Both the position numbers and the translations under genes were made by a program. 64,000 bases of DNA from CAYYFX01 sp046330135 (GTDB lineage Bacteria; ARS69): NCBI GenBank assembly GCA_046330135.1, contig JAXLTI010000004.1, positions 558,001 to 622,000 of the forward strand. The letters run 5' to 3'. Shown here piece by piece: positions 34,906 through 43,125 of this stretch (position 1 is the stretch's first letter; the number at the start of each line of letters is the position of its first letter). The notes beneath the pieces are model-generated. The model worked only from the letters and a program-made list of their open reading frames with translations. It had not been told where the DNA came from and did not search any database.

Positions 34906-36248
34906 GAGTGCACGTCGTAGGCGGAGCCGCCGATGAACTCGCGCAGCAGGGACGTTGCCGGCACGATCGACGCGTCGCCGGCCTCGTCGAGCGAGTCGAA
35001 GAGCGCGGCCACGCGCTCCGCGCGAATGACCGCATCCAGGCGACGGCCGTCGCCGCGCTGCTTCGCCAGGAACGCCGGGAAGAAGCTCCCGAGTCGGTGC
35101 TTCAGGAAGGGAAGCTCGTACGCGAGCGAGCTGTTCACCACGAAGTCCGCCGACGCGTGGTGCGGAATGATGTGCTTCAGCTCCGCGCGGCGCACGTAGT
35201 GCCAGTGCAGGAGCGTCTGGTCGGGCGAGTAGCCGCGGTGCAGCGAGTCCCGGATCATCCGGCGGAGCAAGCGCACGTCGGTCCAGCGCGTCCAGGCTCC
35301 GTCCGGCCCGCGGAGCTGCCCGATCGTCTCGATGTAGATGCGGAACTTCCGCTCGCGCGGCACGCTGGCGGTGAGAGGCTCGTACAACCCGTGCAGCGTG
35401 TCGACGAGGATCAGCCCCCCCGGCTCCGGGTCGAAGCGGATCGTGTCGGCGGTTCGCCGGCCCGTCTTGAAGTCGTAGCGCGGCATGCGCACGGCCCGTC
35501 CCGCGTCCAGCTCCGCGAGGTGGGAGTTCACCAGCGGCAGGTCCATCGCCTCGGGCGTCTCGAAGTCGAAGTCGCCGAACTCGTCCCGCGGGTGCAGGTC
35601 GAGATCGAAGAAGTAGTTGTCCAGCGACATCGGGATCACGTGGATGCCCTCGCGCGCGAGCCGCTCCGCGAGCTTGTGCGTGGTCGTCGTCTTGCCGGAC
35701 GAGCTGGGTCCGGCCACGAGGATGAAGCGCAGCTCGGCGCGGCGCTCGAGGATGGACTCGGCGGCCTGGTCCAGGATGGACTCGTACAGCGCGTCGGACT
35801 CGCGGATCAGCCACGGCAGGCGTCCGGCGCGCAGGATCGCGTTCAGCTTCTCGACCGTCTCGCAGTCGTGCGTGAGCGCCCAATCCAGCCGCTGCCACAT
35901 CGTCTTGTAGGGAATGGGCTCCACCTCGTCGGCCTCGCGCCGGGCCCGCATCTTCGCGCGCTCGTTGCGGTAGAGGATGAACGCCTTCGCGGTCTGCGCG
36001 TGGCCCCGGTGGATGAGCACTCGCTCCACGACGTCCTGCACGTCCTCGACGTTCGGCGGGTCGTCGTCCGAATACGTCTGGAAGACGGCCTGCTCCGCCT
36101 CGAGCGCCAGCCGATCGGAGAGCGCGCGATCGTGGCCGCCGAGCGAGGCCGCGGCCTTGTAGATGGCCACGGCGATCCGCTGCCGATCCCACGGGGCGAG
36201 GCGACCGTCCCGCTTGATCACGCGCGTCACGACGCCGACGTCGCTCAT
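34902..36248 (-). CDS. ATP-cone plus uridine-kinase/phosphoribulokinase-like protein
   Basis: This 448-residue protein has an N-terminal ATP-cone-like regulatory domain (about 1-95: VVTRVIKRDGRLAPWDRQRI to AFILYRNERAKMR) and a C-terminal P-loop kinase domain (about 165-400) with ILVAGPSSSGKTTTTHKLA, SLDNYFFDLDLHP and ILVDTLHGLY. The kinase domain resembles uridine kinase/phosphoribulokinase-type nucleoside kinases; ATP-cones usually sense dATP/ATP, best known from ribonucleotide reductase. The combination suggests a nucleotide-sensing small-molecule kinase. Substrate unknown. It is coupled to the MDR gene by a 4-base overlap. Confidence 0.8.
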   Translation of the reverse strand: MSDVGVVTRVIKRDGRLAPWDRQRIAVAIYKAAASLGGHDRALSDRLALEAEQAVFQTYSDDDPPNVEDVQDVVERVLIHRGHAQTAKAFILYRNERAKMRARREADEVEPIPYKTMWQRLDWALTHDCETVEKLNAILRAGRLPWLIRESDALYESILDQAAESILERRAELRFILVAGPSSSGKTTTTHKLAERLAREGIHVIPMSLDNYFFDLDLHPRDEFGDFDFETPEAMDLPLVNSHLAELDAGRAVRMPRYDFKTGRRTADTIRFDPEPGGLILVDTLHGLYEPLTASVPRERKFRIYIETIGQLRGPDGAWTRWTDVRLLRRMIRDSLHRGYSPDQTLLHWHYVRRAELKHIIPHHASADFVVNSSLAYELPFLKHRLGSFFPAFLAKQRGDGRRLDAVIRAERVAALFDSLDEAGDASIVPATSLLREFIGGSAYDVHS

Positions 36249-36259
36249 GACGACCCCCG

Positions 36260-36300
36260 AAAAGAGCGGCGGCCCGAGGCGGGGCGCGCCCCGGGCCGCC
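36260..36300 (-). terminator. Strong hairpin plus T tract between citrate synthase and kinase genes
   Basis: On the minus strand a GC-rich stem (GGCGGCCCG / CGGGCCGCC, 36268-36276 with 36292-36300) is followed by CTCTTTT. It fits an intrinsic terminator for citrate synthase. It ends only 12 bases before the ATG of the kinase gene, so it could also act as an attenuator or hide that gene's ribosome site. Confidence 0.7.
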
Positions 36301-36318
36301 GGCCGACTTCCGGACCGG

Positions 36319-37467
36319 CTAGCGCTGTTCGATCGGCACGTACGGCGCGTCGTGCGTGCCGAGGTAGTCCTGGTCCGGGCGGTAGATCCGGTTGTCCTGC
36401 ATCTGCTCCAGGTAGTGACCCATGTAGCCCGCCACGCGCGCGATCCCGAAGATCGGCGTGAAGAGCACGGGCTCCAGCCCCATCTTGAGGTAGACCGTTC
36501 CCGAGAAGAAATCCACGTTCGGGTAGATGCCCCGCGGCCCGAGCTTCTCCGCCGCGAGCCGCTCGATCTCCTGCGCGATGTCGTAGAGCTTCGTGCTGCC
36601 GAGCTCCTGGAACACGCGCTGCGCGAGCTTCTGCAACGCGTACGCGCGCGGGTCCTTCACCTTGTAGACCCGATGGCCGAGCCCCATGATCTTCTTCTTC
36701 CGGGCCACCGCGTCGTCGAACCAGGCCTTCGCGCGCGACGGATCCCCGATCTCCTCCAGCATCTCGAGGACCTTCTCGTTCGCCCCGCCGTGCAAGGGAC
36801 CCCCGAGCGAGCCGAGCGCCGCGGAGACCGACGCGTACGGATCCGCCTCGGTGGACGCCACCACGCGGCACGTGAACGTGGAGGCGTTGAGCGTGTGCTC
36901 CGCGTGCAGGATCATGGCCACGTCCAGCGTCTTCGCGAGGATCTCCGCGGGGACCTCGCCGTTCAACATCCACAGGAAGTTCGCGGCGTGACTGAGGTCC
37001 GTGCGCGGCGCGACGGGCGGCAGGCCCTTCCGGTGCCGCGCGATGGCCGCGAGCATCGTGGCCGTCTGCGAGACGATGCGGCGGGCCGAGACGTCGCGCT
37101 CCTTGGGATCGACGGCGCCGGTGCGCGGATAGTAGAGGCCCAGTGCCGCCACGCTGGTCTGGAGCGCGGCCATCGGATGGCCGTCGCGCGGGAACGCCAG
37201 GATCATCGAGAGGATCTCGGGGCGGACCACGCGATACGACGCGAGCGACGCCGAGAAGTCCGCCAGCTGCGCGCGGGTGGGCAGCTTGTCGTAGAGCAGC
37301 AGATAGGTGGTCTCCTCGAACGTGCTTCGCTCGGCGAGCTTCTCGATCGGGATGCTTCGGTACTCGAGGATCCCCTTCTCGCCGTCGACGAAGCCGACCT
37401 TGGACTGGGCGGCGACGGCGCCCGCAAGTCCGGGCACGAAACCGGAGGCGGTGGTGGGCTGCGTCAT
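36319..37467 (-). CDS. gltA: Citrate synthase
   Basis: This 382-residue enzyme condenses acetyl-CoA and oxaloacetate. It has the catalytic His regions HAEHTLNASTF and LGHRVYKVKDPRA, and LGGPLHGGANEKV; the C-terminal Asp region is VDFFSGTVYLKMG. Length fits the short citrate synthase type. The ATG overlaps the stop of the carbamoyltransferase-like gene (ATGA), an unusual operon partner. A hairpin terminator follows. Aconitase lies elsewhere in the window (47-49.3 kb) on the same strand but not linked. Confidence 0.93.
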   Translation of the reverse strand: MTQPTTASGFVPGLAGAVAAQSKVGFVDGEKGILEYRSIPIEKLAERSTFEETTYLLLYDKLPTRAQLADFSASLASYRVVRPEILSMILAFPRDGHPMAALQTSVAALGLYYPRTGAVDPKERDVSARRIVSQTATMLAAIARHRKGLPPVAPRTDLSHAANFLWMLNGEVPAEILAKTLDVAMILHAEHTLNASTFTCRVVASTEADPYASVSAALGSLGGPLHGGANEKVLEMLEEIGDPSRAKAWFDDAVARKKKIMGLGHRVYKVKDPRAYALQKLAQRVFQELGSTKLYDIAQEIERLAAEKLGPRGIYPNVDFFSGTVYLKMGLEPVLFTPIFGIARVAGYMGHYLEQMQDNRIYRPDQDYLGTHDAPYVPIEQR

Positions 37468-38873
37468 GGCGACCTCGGGGCAGCTGGAGGAACCGGCGGG
37501 GCAGGGCGTAGCTCGCTACCAATCTCCTGCGCAGCCACCCCTGCCGTCAAGGGACGCTCCGAGACCACGTAGGGGCCCAGGACGAGGGCGTCGAGCGACG
37601 CTTCGGCCCGGGTCGGCCAGGCGTCCGCCGGCGAGCACGCGACCGCGCCGTTCGGTGCGCGGAGGGAGGCGGCCACCACGGCCGGGATCCCGGTGGAGGC
37701 TTCGAACGCCGCGAGCAAGGCGCGCAGGCCCCGGTGCTCCGCGGGGATCGGCGTGACGGGAAGGGGACGATCCGGGCGGGCGCCGTCGGCGAGCTTCGCG
37801 CGCCAGGGTGCGCGCACGGCAAGCTCCAGGAGCGGCGAGCAGGGCAGGTCCACGTCGAAGATCTCCGCGGCGCGCTCGGCCGCCACCGCCAGGGTCTCGC
37901 CCGCAGCGGAGTTCGGCGGCGCGCCGGGCGACGGGGCGCGAAGGATCGCGCGACTTCCGGCCGTCTCCTCGCCGAGGTCGAGGCGCCCGTCGAGCCAGCC
38001 GGTGCGCCGTCCTTCCGCCACCAGCGCGGCGGCCGCCCGAGGCGCCGCGTCGCGCTCGAGCTCGTCGAGGCTCAGCCCCTGCGACCGGAGGAACGTGCGG
38101 ATCTGCGCGGCGTTGTACGAAGGACCGAGTGCGGTGCCGATGCGCGCGTCGCCGCTCGTCGCGGCGATGCCTCGCGTGCCGCTCCTCCGCCGCCACGCGG
38201 CGAGCGCCGCGCCGAGCGCCGCGGCGCCGCTCCCCGGGGCGGGCGCGACCCACACGCTCGCGAAGCCGGCTTGCCGGAGTCGCGAGTTGGACGCGCGGTC
38301 CAGCGCGCCCGCGCCGCCGAGCGCGAGAGCCGCGGCGCCCGTCTCCGTGCGGAGCTGCGCCGCGGCCGCCGCCGCGTCGGAGCTCGTCGCCCCGAGGGAC
38401 TGCAGCGCTCCGTCGCGTCCGTGGAAGGCGGCGACGCCGCCGTCCTCGATCACGAGGATCGCCGCTTCGAGAAACGGCGACGCATGGTATGCGCTCGTGG
38501 CTTCGGCGAGGCTCGTCTCGACTTCGTCGGCCGCGACGTCCGCCTCCAGCTCGCCGCGGAGCGCTTCGCGCAGCGTGGGTTGCCGCCCCAGCCAGCGCGA
38601 CACTCGCGCCGAGAAGGAGGAGACCGGGCGGGCCGCGCCGCGGTAGGCTTCCGGGGCTCTGCGGTCGAGCGAGCCGGCGACGCTCACGACGTCGAGGGCG
38701 GCCGCGCCGATCTTCCCGGCGCGCAGGCAATACACCACCGCGTTCGACGGGAACGAGCGATCGCCGCGTCGGCCGGAGAGCACATCCTCGCGAACGGCGG
38801 CGAGGACGCGCCCGTCCCGGATGAGGCAGGCGGCCGAGGGCCGGTCGAAGGCCGAGATCCCGAGAACGTCCAT
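37464..38873 (-). CDS. Degenerate carbamoyltransferase-family (NodU/CmcH-like) protein
   Basis: This 469-residue protein keeps the family framework: MDVLGISAFDRPSAACLIRDG at the start, FPSNAVVYCL, an ALALGGAGALDRASNSRL segment (family NLALAGGVALN.N.K.), a LGPSYNAAQIRTFL segment and a GSRAIL remnant. Residues expected for catalysis appear changed: the first motif lacks His (FDRPSAA for YHDSSAA), the HH..HA metal motif reads ETSLAEATSAYHAS, and EFGPRALGNRSIL reads DLGEETAGSRAIL. It may therefore be a non-catalytic or repurposed protein. The start at 38873 is set by GGAGG and by the family N-terminus. It overlaps gltA by 4 bases. Confidence 0.75.
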   Translation of the reverse strand: MDVLGISAFDRPSAACLIRDGRVLAAVREDVLSGRRGDRSFPSNAVVYCLRAGKIGAAALDVVSVAGSLDRRAPEAYRGAARPVSSFSARVSRWLGRQPTLREALRGELEADVAADEVETSLAEATSAYHASPFLEAAILVIEDGGVAAFHGRDGALQSLGATSSDAAAAAAQLRTETGAAALALGGAGALDRASNSRLRQAGFASVWVAPAPGSGAAALGAALAAWRRRSGTRGIAATSGDARIGTALGPSYNAAQIRTFLRSQGLSLDELERDAAPRAAAALVAEGRRTGWLDGRLDLGEETAGSRAILRAPSPGAPPNSAAGETLAVAAERAAEIFDVDLPCSPLLELAVRAPWRAKLADGARPDRPLPVTPIPAEHRGLRALLAAFEASTGIPAVVAASLRAPNGAVACSPADAWPTRAEASLDALVLGPYVVSERPLTAGVAAQEIGSELRPAPPVPPAAPRSP

Positions 38874-38965
38874 GAAGCCGTCCTCCGCAGAGACGGGCGG
38901 GAGGCTAGCAGATTCCGGGCGGGTCGCGGAGATTCCGCGGCGCTCCCGCCCCGCGGGAGGAGACA

Positions 38966-39772
38966 TTGCAGCTGCGTGGGCGAACAGCGCTGGTGGCGAT
39001 GCTCGTCGGGGCCGGGCTCGCGGGGTGCGCGGCGCCGAGCGCCACGACCCGCTTCCGGACGACCGACGGCTTCACCATCTTCGCGGACATTCACGTGCCG
39101 CCCGCCGGCGCGCCCCCGGCGCCGCTCGTGGTCCTGAGTCATCAGCTCGAGCGGGATCGACGCTCGTGGGATCCCCTCGTGCCGCGTCTGCTCCAGGCGG
39201 GCTACGCGGTCGTGGCCGTCGACCACCGCGGCTTCGGACAGAGCGTGCGCGAGGCCGCGTCGCCGGCGCGCCTCTCGATGGAGGCGCGCGCGCGCATGGA
39301 GCTCGACTTGCTGGGAGCGATCCGGGCCGCGCGCGGCCGCCGCGGCGTCGACGCGTCGCGCGTGGCGGTCATCGGCACCGGCGTCTCGGCGACCGCGGCC
39401 GTGCGCTGCGCCCGCGAGGATCCGGCGGTGCGCGCGGTCGCGTTTCTCGTGGGCTCGCTCGACCTCGACGCGGAGGAGCTCCTGCTGGACCGCCCGGACC
39501 TGCCCCTCTTGATGGTGGCTGCCGCGGGAGACGTTCGCGGAACGTCGCTCATGCGCCAGTACGGCGCGCGCTTCACGGGACCCGAGCAGCGGTACATCGA
39601 GATGCAGCCCGTGGACCCGAACGACCTCGCGGACTGGCGGGGAACCGACGGGCTCGCCCGGGATACGGGGCTCGCCGACCTGCTGCTGTGGTTTCTCGAG
39701 CGCAACCTGCCGGTGCCGGCCGCCGCCGGGCCGGAGCCGTCAACGTCCGGTGGAGTCGGCCGGCGCCCCTGA
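38966..39772 (+). CDS. Alpha/beta-hydrolase-fold lipoprotein with altered active site
   Basis: This 268-residue protein has a lipobox (GAGLAGCAAPS, Cys at residue 21) and an alpha/beta-hydrolase core (about 30-255: LVVLSHQLERDRRSW, VVAVDHRGFGQS). The nucleophile elbow reads VIGTGVSATAAV, where the usual G-x-S-x-G Ser position is Gly, and the C-terminal region expected to hold His reads ADWRGTDGLARDTG. It may lack hydrolase activity. The TTG start is set by a GGGAGGAG site at the right spacing. It diverges from the carbamoyltransferase-like gene and its 3' end overlaps the next gene by 33 bases. Confidence 0.75.
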   Translation: MQLRGRTALVAMLVGAGLAGCAAPSATTRFRTTDGFTIFADIHVPPAGAPPAPLVVLSHQLERDRRSWDPLVPRLLQAGYAVVAVDHRGFGQSVREAASPARLSMEARARMELDLLGAIRAARGRRGVDASRVAVIGTGVSATAAVRCAREDPAVRAVAFLVGSLDLDAEELLLDRPDLPLLMVAAAGDVRGTSLMRQYGARFTGPEQRYIEMQPVDPNDLADWRGTDGLARDTGLADLLLWFLERNLPVPAAAGPEPSTSGGVGRRP

Positions 39773-40387
39773 CGCGTCCGGCGCCCTCGAGCTGTCCGGC
39801 GCCGCCATGGAGTCCGGCGAGCCCGGGGACCCGGGCGAGCCCGGCAGGGTGTCCGGCTCGGCGAAGGGATCGATATCCGCTTCGAAGGGGTCCGGCGCAC
39901 GGCGCACCACGAGCGACCGGTGGATCGCGTCGAAGAGCCTCTCCTGACCCCCGCCCCTCGGCGGCGTCTCCACCTGAAGCAGGATCCGCACCGCCGAGCG
40001 AACGAACGAGTACTGGTGCAGCAGGATCGACGTGGGGTCCTTCGCGGGACCGGAGACGAGACGATAGCGCCGGTAGCTCACGCCCTCCTCGGACGGGTCG
40101 ATCCCCGGACGCTCCTCCGACGTCTCCAGCCGGATGATGCCCGTGGAGAGGAACTGCTCCTCGATCTCGGCGAGGCGCACCTCGAGGGACTGGTCGGGAT
40201 CCGGCGGCAACAGCAGCAGCGAGGCGACATCCGAGCCCGCTTCGAGCGAATACTCCCCGGCCTCGCCGGTGACGCTCCAGGAAGATGGAACGCTCATGCG
40301 CACCGTCTCGTCCTGGAAGACGGTGCCGTCGGCGAGCGCGCGCGACGCGATCGCCGTCGCGAGCAAGAGAAGCCCGGCCCCCGTCAT
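39740..40387 (-). CDS. Secreted protein of unknown function with Pro/Ser-rich tail
   Basis: This 215-residue protein has a signal peptide (MTGAGLLLLATAIASRALA). A compact alpha/beta region follows (about 25-165: VRMSVPSSWSVTGEAGEYSLE resembles small PsbP/DcrB-like envelope proteins), then a Pro/Ser/Ala-rich tail (GSPGSPGSPDSMAAPDSSR) from a short GAGCCCGGG-type DNA repeat. The ATG at 40387 was chosen because an upstream extension would overlap the preceding gene and bury the signal sequence. The 3' end overlaps the convergent lipoprotein gene. Confidence 0.7.
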   Translation of the reverse strand: MTGAGLLLLATAIASRALADGTVFQDETVRMSVPSSWSVTGEAGEYSLEAGSDVASLLLLPPDPDQSLEVRLAEIEEQFLSTGIIRLETSEERPGIDPSEEGVSYRRYRLVSGPAKDPTSILLHQYSFVRSAVRILLQVETPPRGGGQERLFDAIHRSLVVRRAPDPFEADIDPFAEPDTLPGSPGSPGSPDSMAAPDSSRAPDASGAPADSTGR

Positions 40388-40413
40388 CACCGTCCGAATA
40401 CGCCCGCGACCTC

Positions 40414-41658
40414 TCAGTGTCGACCCCCCGGCGACCCGCCGCCCTGATGCGAAGGCGTTGCCTCTTCGAGTCGGAACGTCCCGTCCAAAGCCCACGTCCA
40501 ACGCATCTTGATCTCACGGCGCCCGGCGCCGCGCAACCTCTTCACGATCTCCGCCGCCGGCTGGTCGGCGTACCCTTCGAGCAGTCGCTGCTCGACCGCC
40601 CGCTGCGAGGCCTCGTCGGCGGTGGCGCGGGCGAGATTCCACTCCACGAACAGCGCGGCCGCCGCGGTGTCCGGGTCCGGGTCGTGCTGCAGCGCTTCCT
40701 GCACGGCCTCTCGCGCACCGTCCACGTTGCCGAGCGCGAGCCGCGCCTCCGCCCGCAGCAAGTGCGCCGGAGCGAAGTCCGGATGCTGCGCGCCGAGTCG
40801 CTCCGCGAACTCGTCGACGGCCCCGGGACGATCGCGGACCTGCTCGCGCACGCGACAGTAGGAGCGATACGCCTCGAGTGGCAACAGTCCAGCGGCGACG
40901 TCTTCCAGGCAACGGATCTCGCGCAGCACCGTGAAGAACGGCTGCCGGCGTTGCGCGCACTCCCGGAAGTCGTCGAGCGCCCCCGAGGCGTCTCCGCTCA
41001 GGAAGCGCGCCCACGCCCGCTGATACCAGGGGAACGGCCACGCCGGGCGCATGGCGACCGCCCGATCGTAGAGAGCGAGCGCGTCGCCGAACGCCTGGGC
41101 GCGCGTGGCCGCGTCGCCGCGCTCCAAGAGGATCTTCACGAGGATGTCTCCGTAGGGCCCTCCCGCCGCCACGCGCGACGCCTCCTCGATCAGCGGATCC
41201 TCCGCGTCGTGCCGGCCCCGGTGCGTCCACACGTCCACGAGGTTCAACGCGGCGGCGGCGATCACGCTGGCGCTGTCCGACACAGCCGCCTGGTCGCGAG
41301 ACTTCTCGAAGAGGGCGAGCGCGTCGTCGAGGCGGCCGGCGCGCACCGCAGCGCCCCCGCGGACGGCCAAGAGCGCGCTCCCGAGCGCGGCGCGGCGCGA
41401 GCGCGCGGGCTCGGTGTCCGTCGCGGGCTCCGCCTCGAGATGTTGCAGCGCCTCCTTCGCGATCTGATCCGCGCGCACGGGATCGCCGACCGCGAAGGCT
41501 TGCCGCGCGTCGAGCAGCCCCTGCGCCACGCCGTCCGCCGGCGGCCCGGGGCCCTCCGTCGCCGAATCGCCGCGGCCGCGGGCCCGGGGGGCGTTTTGCG
41601 CCCCGGCGGTGTCCCGCCGTCTTCCGAAGAGGCGCCTCAGCCAGTCACGGAAAGACAA
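40414..41658 (-). CDS. TPR-like repeat protein
   Basis: This protein of about 414 residues has a basic N-terminal helix (FRDWLRRLFGRRRD), a variable linker and a run of helical TPR-like repeats from about residue 60 to 380 (for example DALALYDRAVAMRPAWPFPWYQRAWARFLSG and later FAPAHLLRAEARLALGNVDGA; motifs given in part). It is probably a cytoplasmic scaffold. The start is uncertain: TTG at 41658 is preceded by TGAGG at good spacing, while the frame stays open further upstream without coding character. It lies 26 bases upstream of the secreted protein and is probably co-transcribed with it. Confidence 0.7.
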   Translation of the reverse strand: MSFRDWLRRLFGRRRDTAGAQNAPRARGRGDSATEGPGPPADGVAQGLLDARQAFAVGDPVRADQIAKEALQHLEAEPATDTEPARSRRAALGSALLAVRGGAAVRAGRLDDALALFEKSRDQAAVSDSASVIAAAALNLVDVWTHRGRHDAEDPLIEEASRVAAGGPYGDILVKILLERGDAATRAQAFGDALALYDRAVAMRPAWPFPWYQRAWARFLSGDASGALDDFRECAQRRQPFFTVLREIRCLEDVAAGLLPLEAYRSYCRVREQVRDRPGAVDEFAERLGAQHPDFAPAHLLRAEARLALGNVDGAREAVQEALQHDPDPDTAAAALFVEWNLARATADEASQRAVEQRLLEGYADQPAAEIVKRLRGAGRREIKMRWTWALDGTFRLEEATPSHQGGGSPGGRH

Positions 41659-41768
41659 CGAAACCTCAAGGAAGGAGAGAACAGGCGGCCGAACGATCGT
41701 ACCAGAGGCGGAGCGTTCAAGTGGGCCCCTCGACCGACCGAAGCGGGGACTGGAGAGCCGGAGACAGC

Positions 41769-42323
41769 ATGCACCGCCCGAACGAACCTCAGATTCCCGT
41801 CGCCGAATCGTCCCCCGCGATGTCCGACGCCCCGCCCGGCCTGAACGAGGTCGTTCGGGCCCGTCGACGTCGCCGGCGGCGGCACCGGCATCGCAAGCAC
41901 GGTTCCCCGCAGGGGCCGCTGCAGGCGTCGGGCTCCGGGACCTCGCCGGCCTCCCCGCCAACGCCGCGCGAAGCTGCGTCGATTCCTCCGACCGAGCCCG
42001 TCGCCGACGCAGCCAAGCTACCCCTCGCGCTTCCGGCGTCGATCCCGCCGCCCCCGGCTCGGAAGCTCAACGGGAACGGGACCGAGACGACTTCCCCGGC
42101 GACGAGTCCCGAGCGTGATAGCGCCGAGACGGCGAGCGAGCCCCGCGGGAACGGGACCGAGGCGGCTCCCCCCTCGACGAGCTCCGAGCCCAACGGGAAC
42201 GGGACCGCGGCGCTTTCCCTCACGCTCCAGCAGTTGCGTGAGCGGGTGGGCGACGAGGTGATCGTGTTCCGGACCCGGCCGGCCGGTCCGTCGCGGTTCG
42301 TGCTCAGGGAGTGCTTCGAGTAG
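41769..42323 (+). CDS. Small disordered protein with poly-Arg patch and NGNGT repeats
   Basis: This 184-residue protein has a basic cluster (VVRARRRRRRRHRHRKHG, about 28-45), a long Pro/Ser/Thr/Glu-rich linker and three NGNGT or RGNGT repeats. The repeats come from the DNA motif CGGGAACGGGACCG at 42071, 42146 and 42194. A short folded C-terminus follows (SLTLQQLRERVGDEVIVFRT to LRECFE). The basic patch could bind nucleic acid, by analogy only. I do not recognise a family. The ATG at 41769 has a GGAG upstream. It ends four bases before the convergent gene. Confidence 0.6.
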   Translation: MHRPNEPQIPVAESSPAMSDAPPGLNEVVRARRRRRRRHRHRKHGSPQGPLQASGSGTSPASPPTPREAASIPPTEPVADAAKLPLALPASIPPPPARKLNGNGTETTSPATSPERDSAETASEPRGNGTEAAPPSTSSEPNGNGTAALSLTLQQLRERVGDEVIVFRTRPAGPSRFVLRECFE

Positions 42324-42327
42324 GCGC

Positions 42328-43026
42328 TTACGGCGGGCAGAACCCCGGGAACTTCGACTGCAGCGCCTGGAGCAGCATGGCGCGCTCCGCCGGCTCGCAG
42401 AAGCGCGACCATCCCTCCTCGATGCGACGCCGGCAGGCGGCCTGGTCGAAGAAGCGAGCCAGCCGTGCCTCCGCGCCCTTCGCCACCGGGAACGCCGCGA
42501 GCAGCGGGCTCGCGTCCGGATCGCCTTCGCGCAGATACGACAGGGCGAGGTAGTCGGCGAGCTCGCGCTCGTCGAGGACGAAGTCGACGCTCAGCTGGAA
42601 CCGGAGCGACGCGCAGGCCTCGTCCGCGAGGAGTCGGTCGAGGAAAGCGTCGACGTCCGCCAGCGCGCGGGCGGCGAAGCGGATCGCGGCGATCGCGTCC
42701 GCCGGATCGAAGCCACCGGCCAGCACGCGCCGCGCGGCCGCCCGCGCGATCCCCTCTCGGGCGTCCGGTGCGATGGCGTCGCGGAGCTCGAGGACGCGGA
42801 CGAAGAGCAGCTCGAAGTCGAACGCGGCGCTCGTGGCGAGCGCTCGCTCGTAGACCGGCAGGAGCGCCGCGAGCTGCGCCGGCTCGACATCGCAGCCGGG
42901 GAAGCTGTGGAAGAGGAACCAGTCCAGATCGTCGGCTTCGGGCGCGACGGACGCCGCCCCGTTCCCGGAGGCTCCGCGCAGGCGCGCGAGCCGCTCTTCG
43001 ATCTCCTCGACCGGCACCGGAGTCAT
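42328..43026 (-). CDS. Alpha-helical protein of unknown function
   Basis: This 232-residue protein is acidic and almost entirely helical, with no signal peptide or membrane segment and no motif I recognise. The N-terminus MTPVPVEEIEERLARLRG follows a GGGAGGAG ribosome site, which favours the ATG at 43026 over the ATG that would start at 43056. The C-terminus is Pro/Cys-rich (FPGFCPP). It stands between a convergent small protein and the di-haem gene. Confidence 0.7.
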   Translation of the reverse strand: MTPVPVEEIEERLARLRGASGNGAASVAPEADDLDWFLFHSFPGCDVEPAQLAALLPVYERALATSAAFDFELLFVRVLELRDAIAPDAREGIARAAARRVLAGGFDPADAIAAIRFAARALADVDAFLDRLLADEACASLRFQLSVDFVLDERELADYLALSYLREGDPDASPLLAAFPVAKGAEARLARFFDQAACRRRIEEGWSRFCEPAERAMLLQALQSKFPGFCPP

Positions 43027-43125
43027 TCGCGTTCTCCTCCCGCGGCCGGCGCGCATGGTAGCACGCGCCGGCCGAGGGGGAGGAGACCCGGCTTTCGCCC
43101 GGTGCGCCGCTCGTGCGGCCCGGGT

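Noticed and set aside
42060..42220. Repeats near 42.1 kb considered as a CRISPR-like array
   Set aside because: Units are short, unevenly spaced (75 and 48 bases), in frame and inside a coding sequence; no spacers or cas genes.
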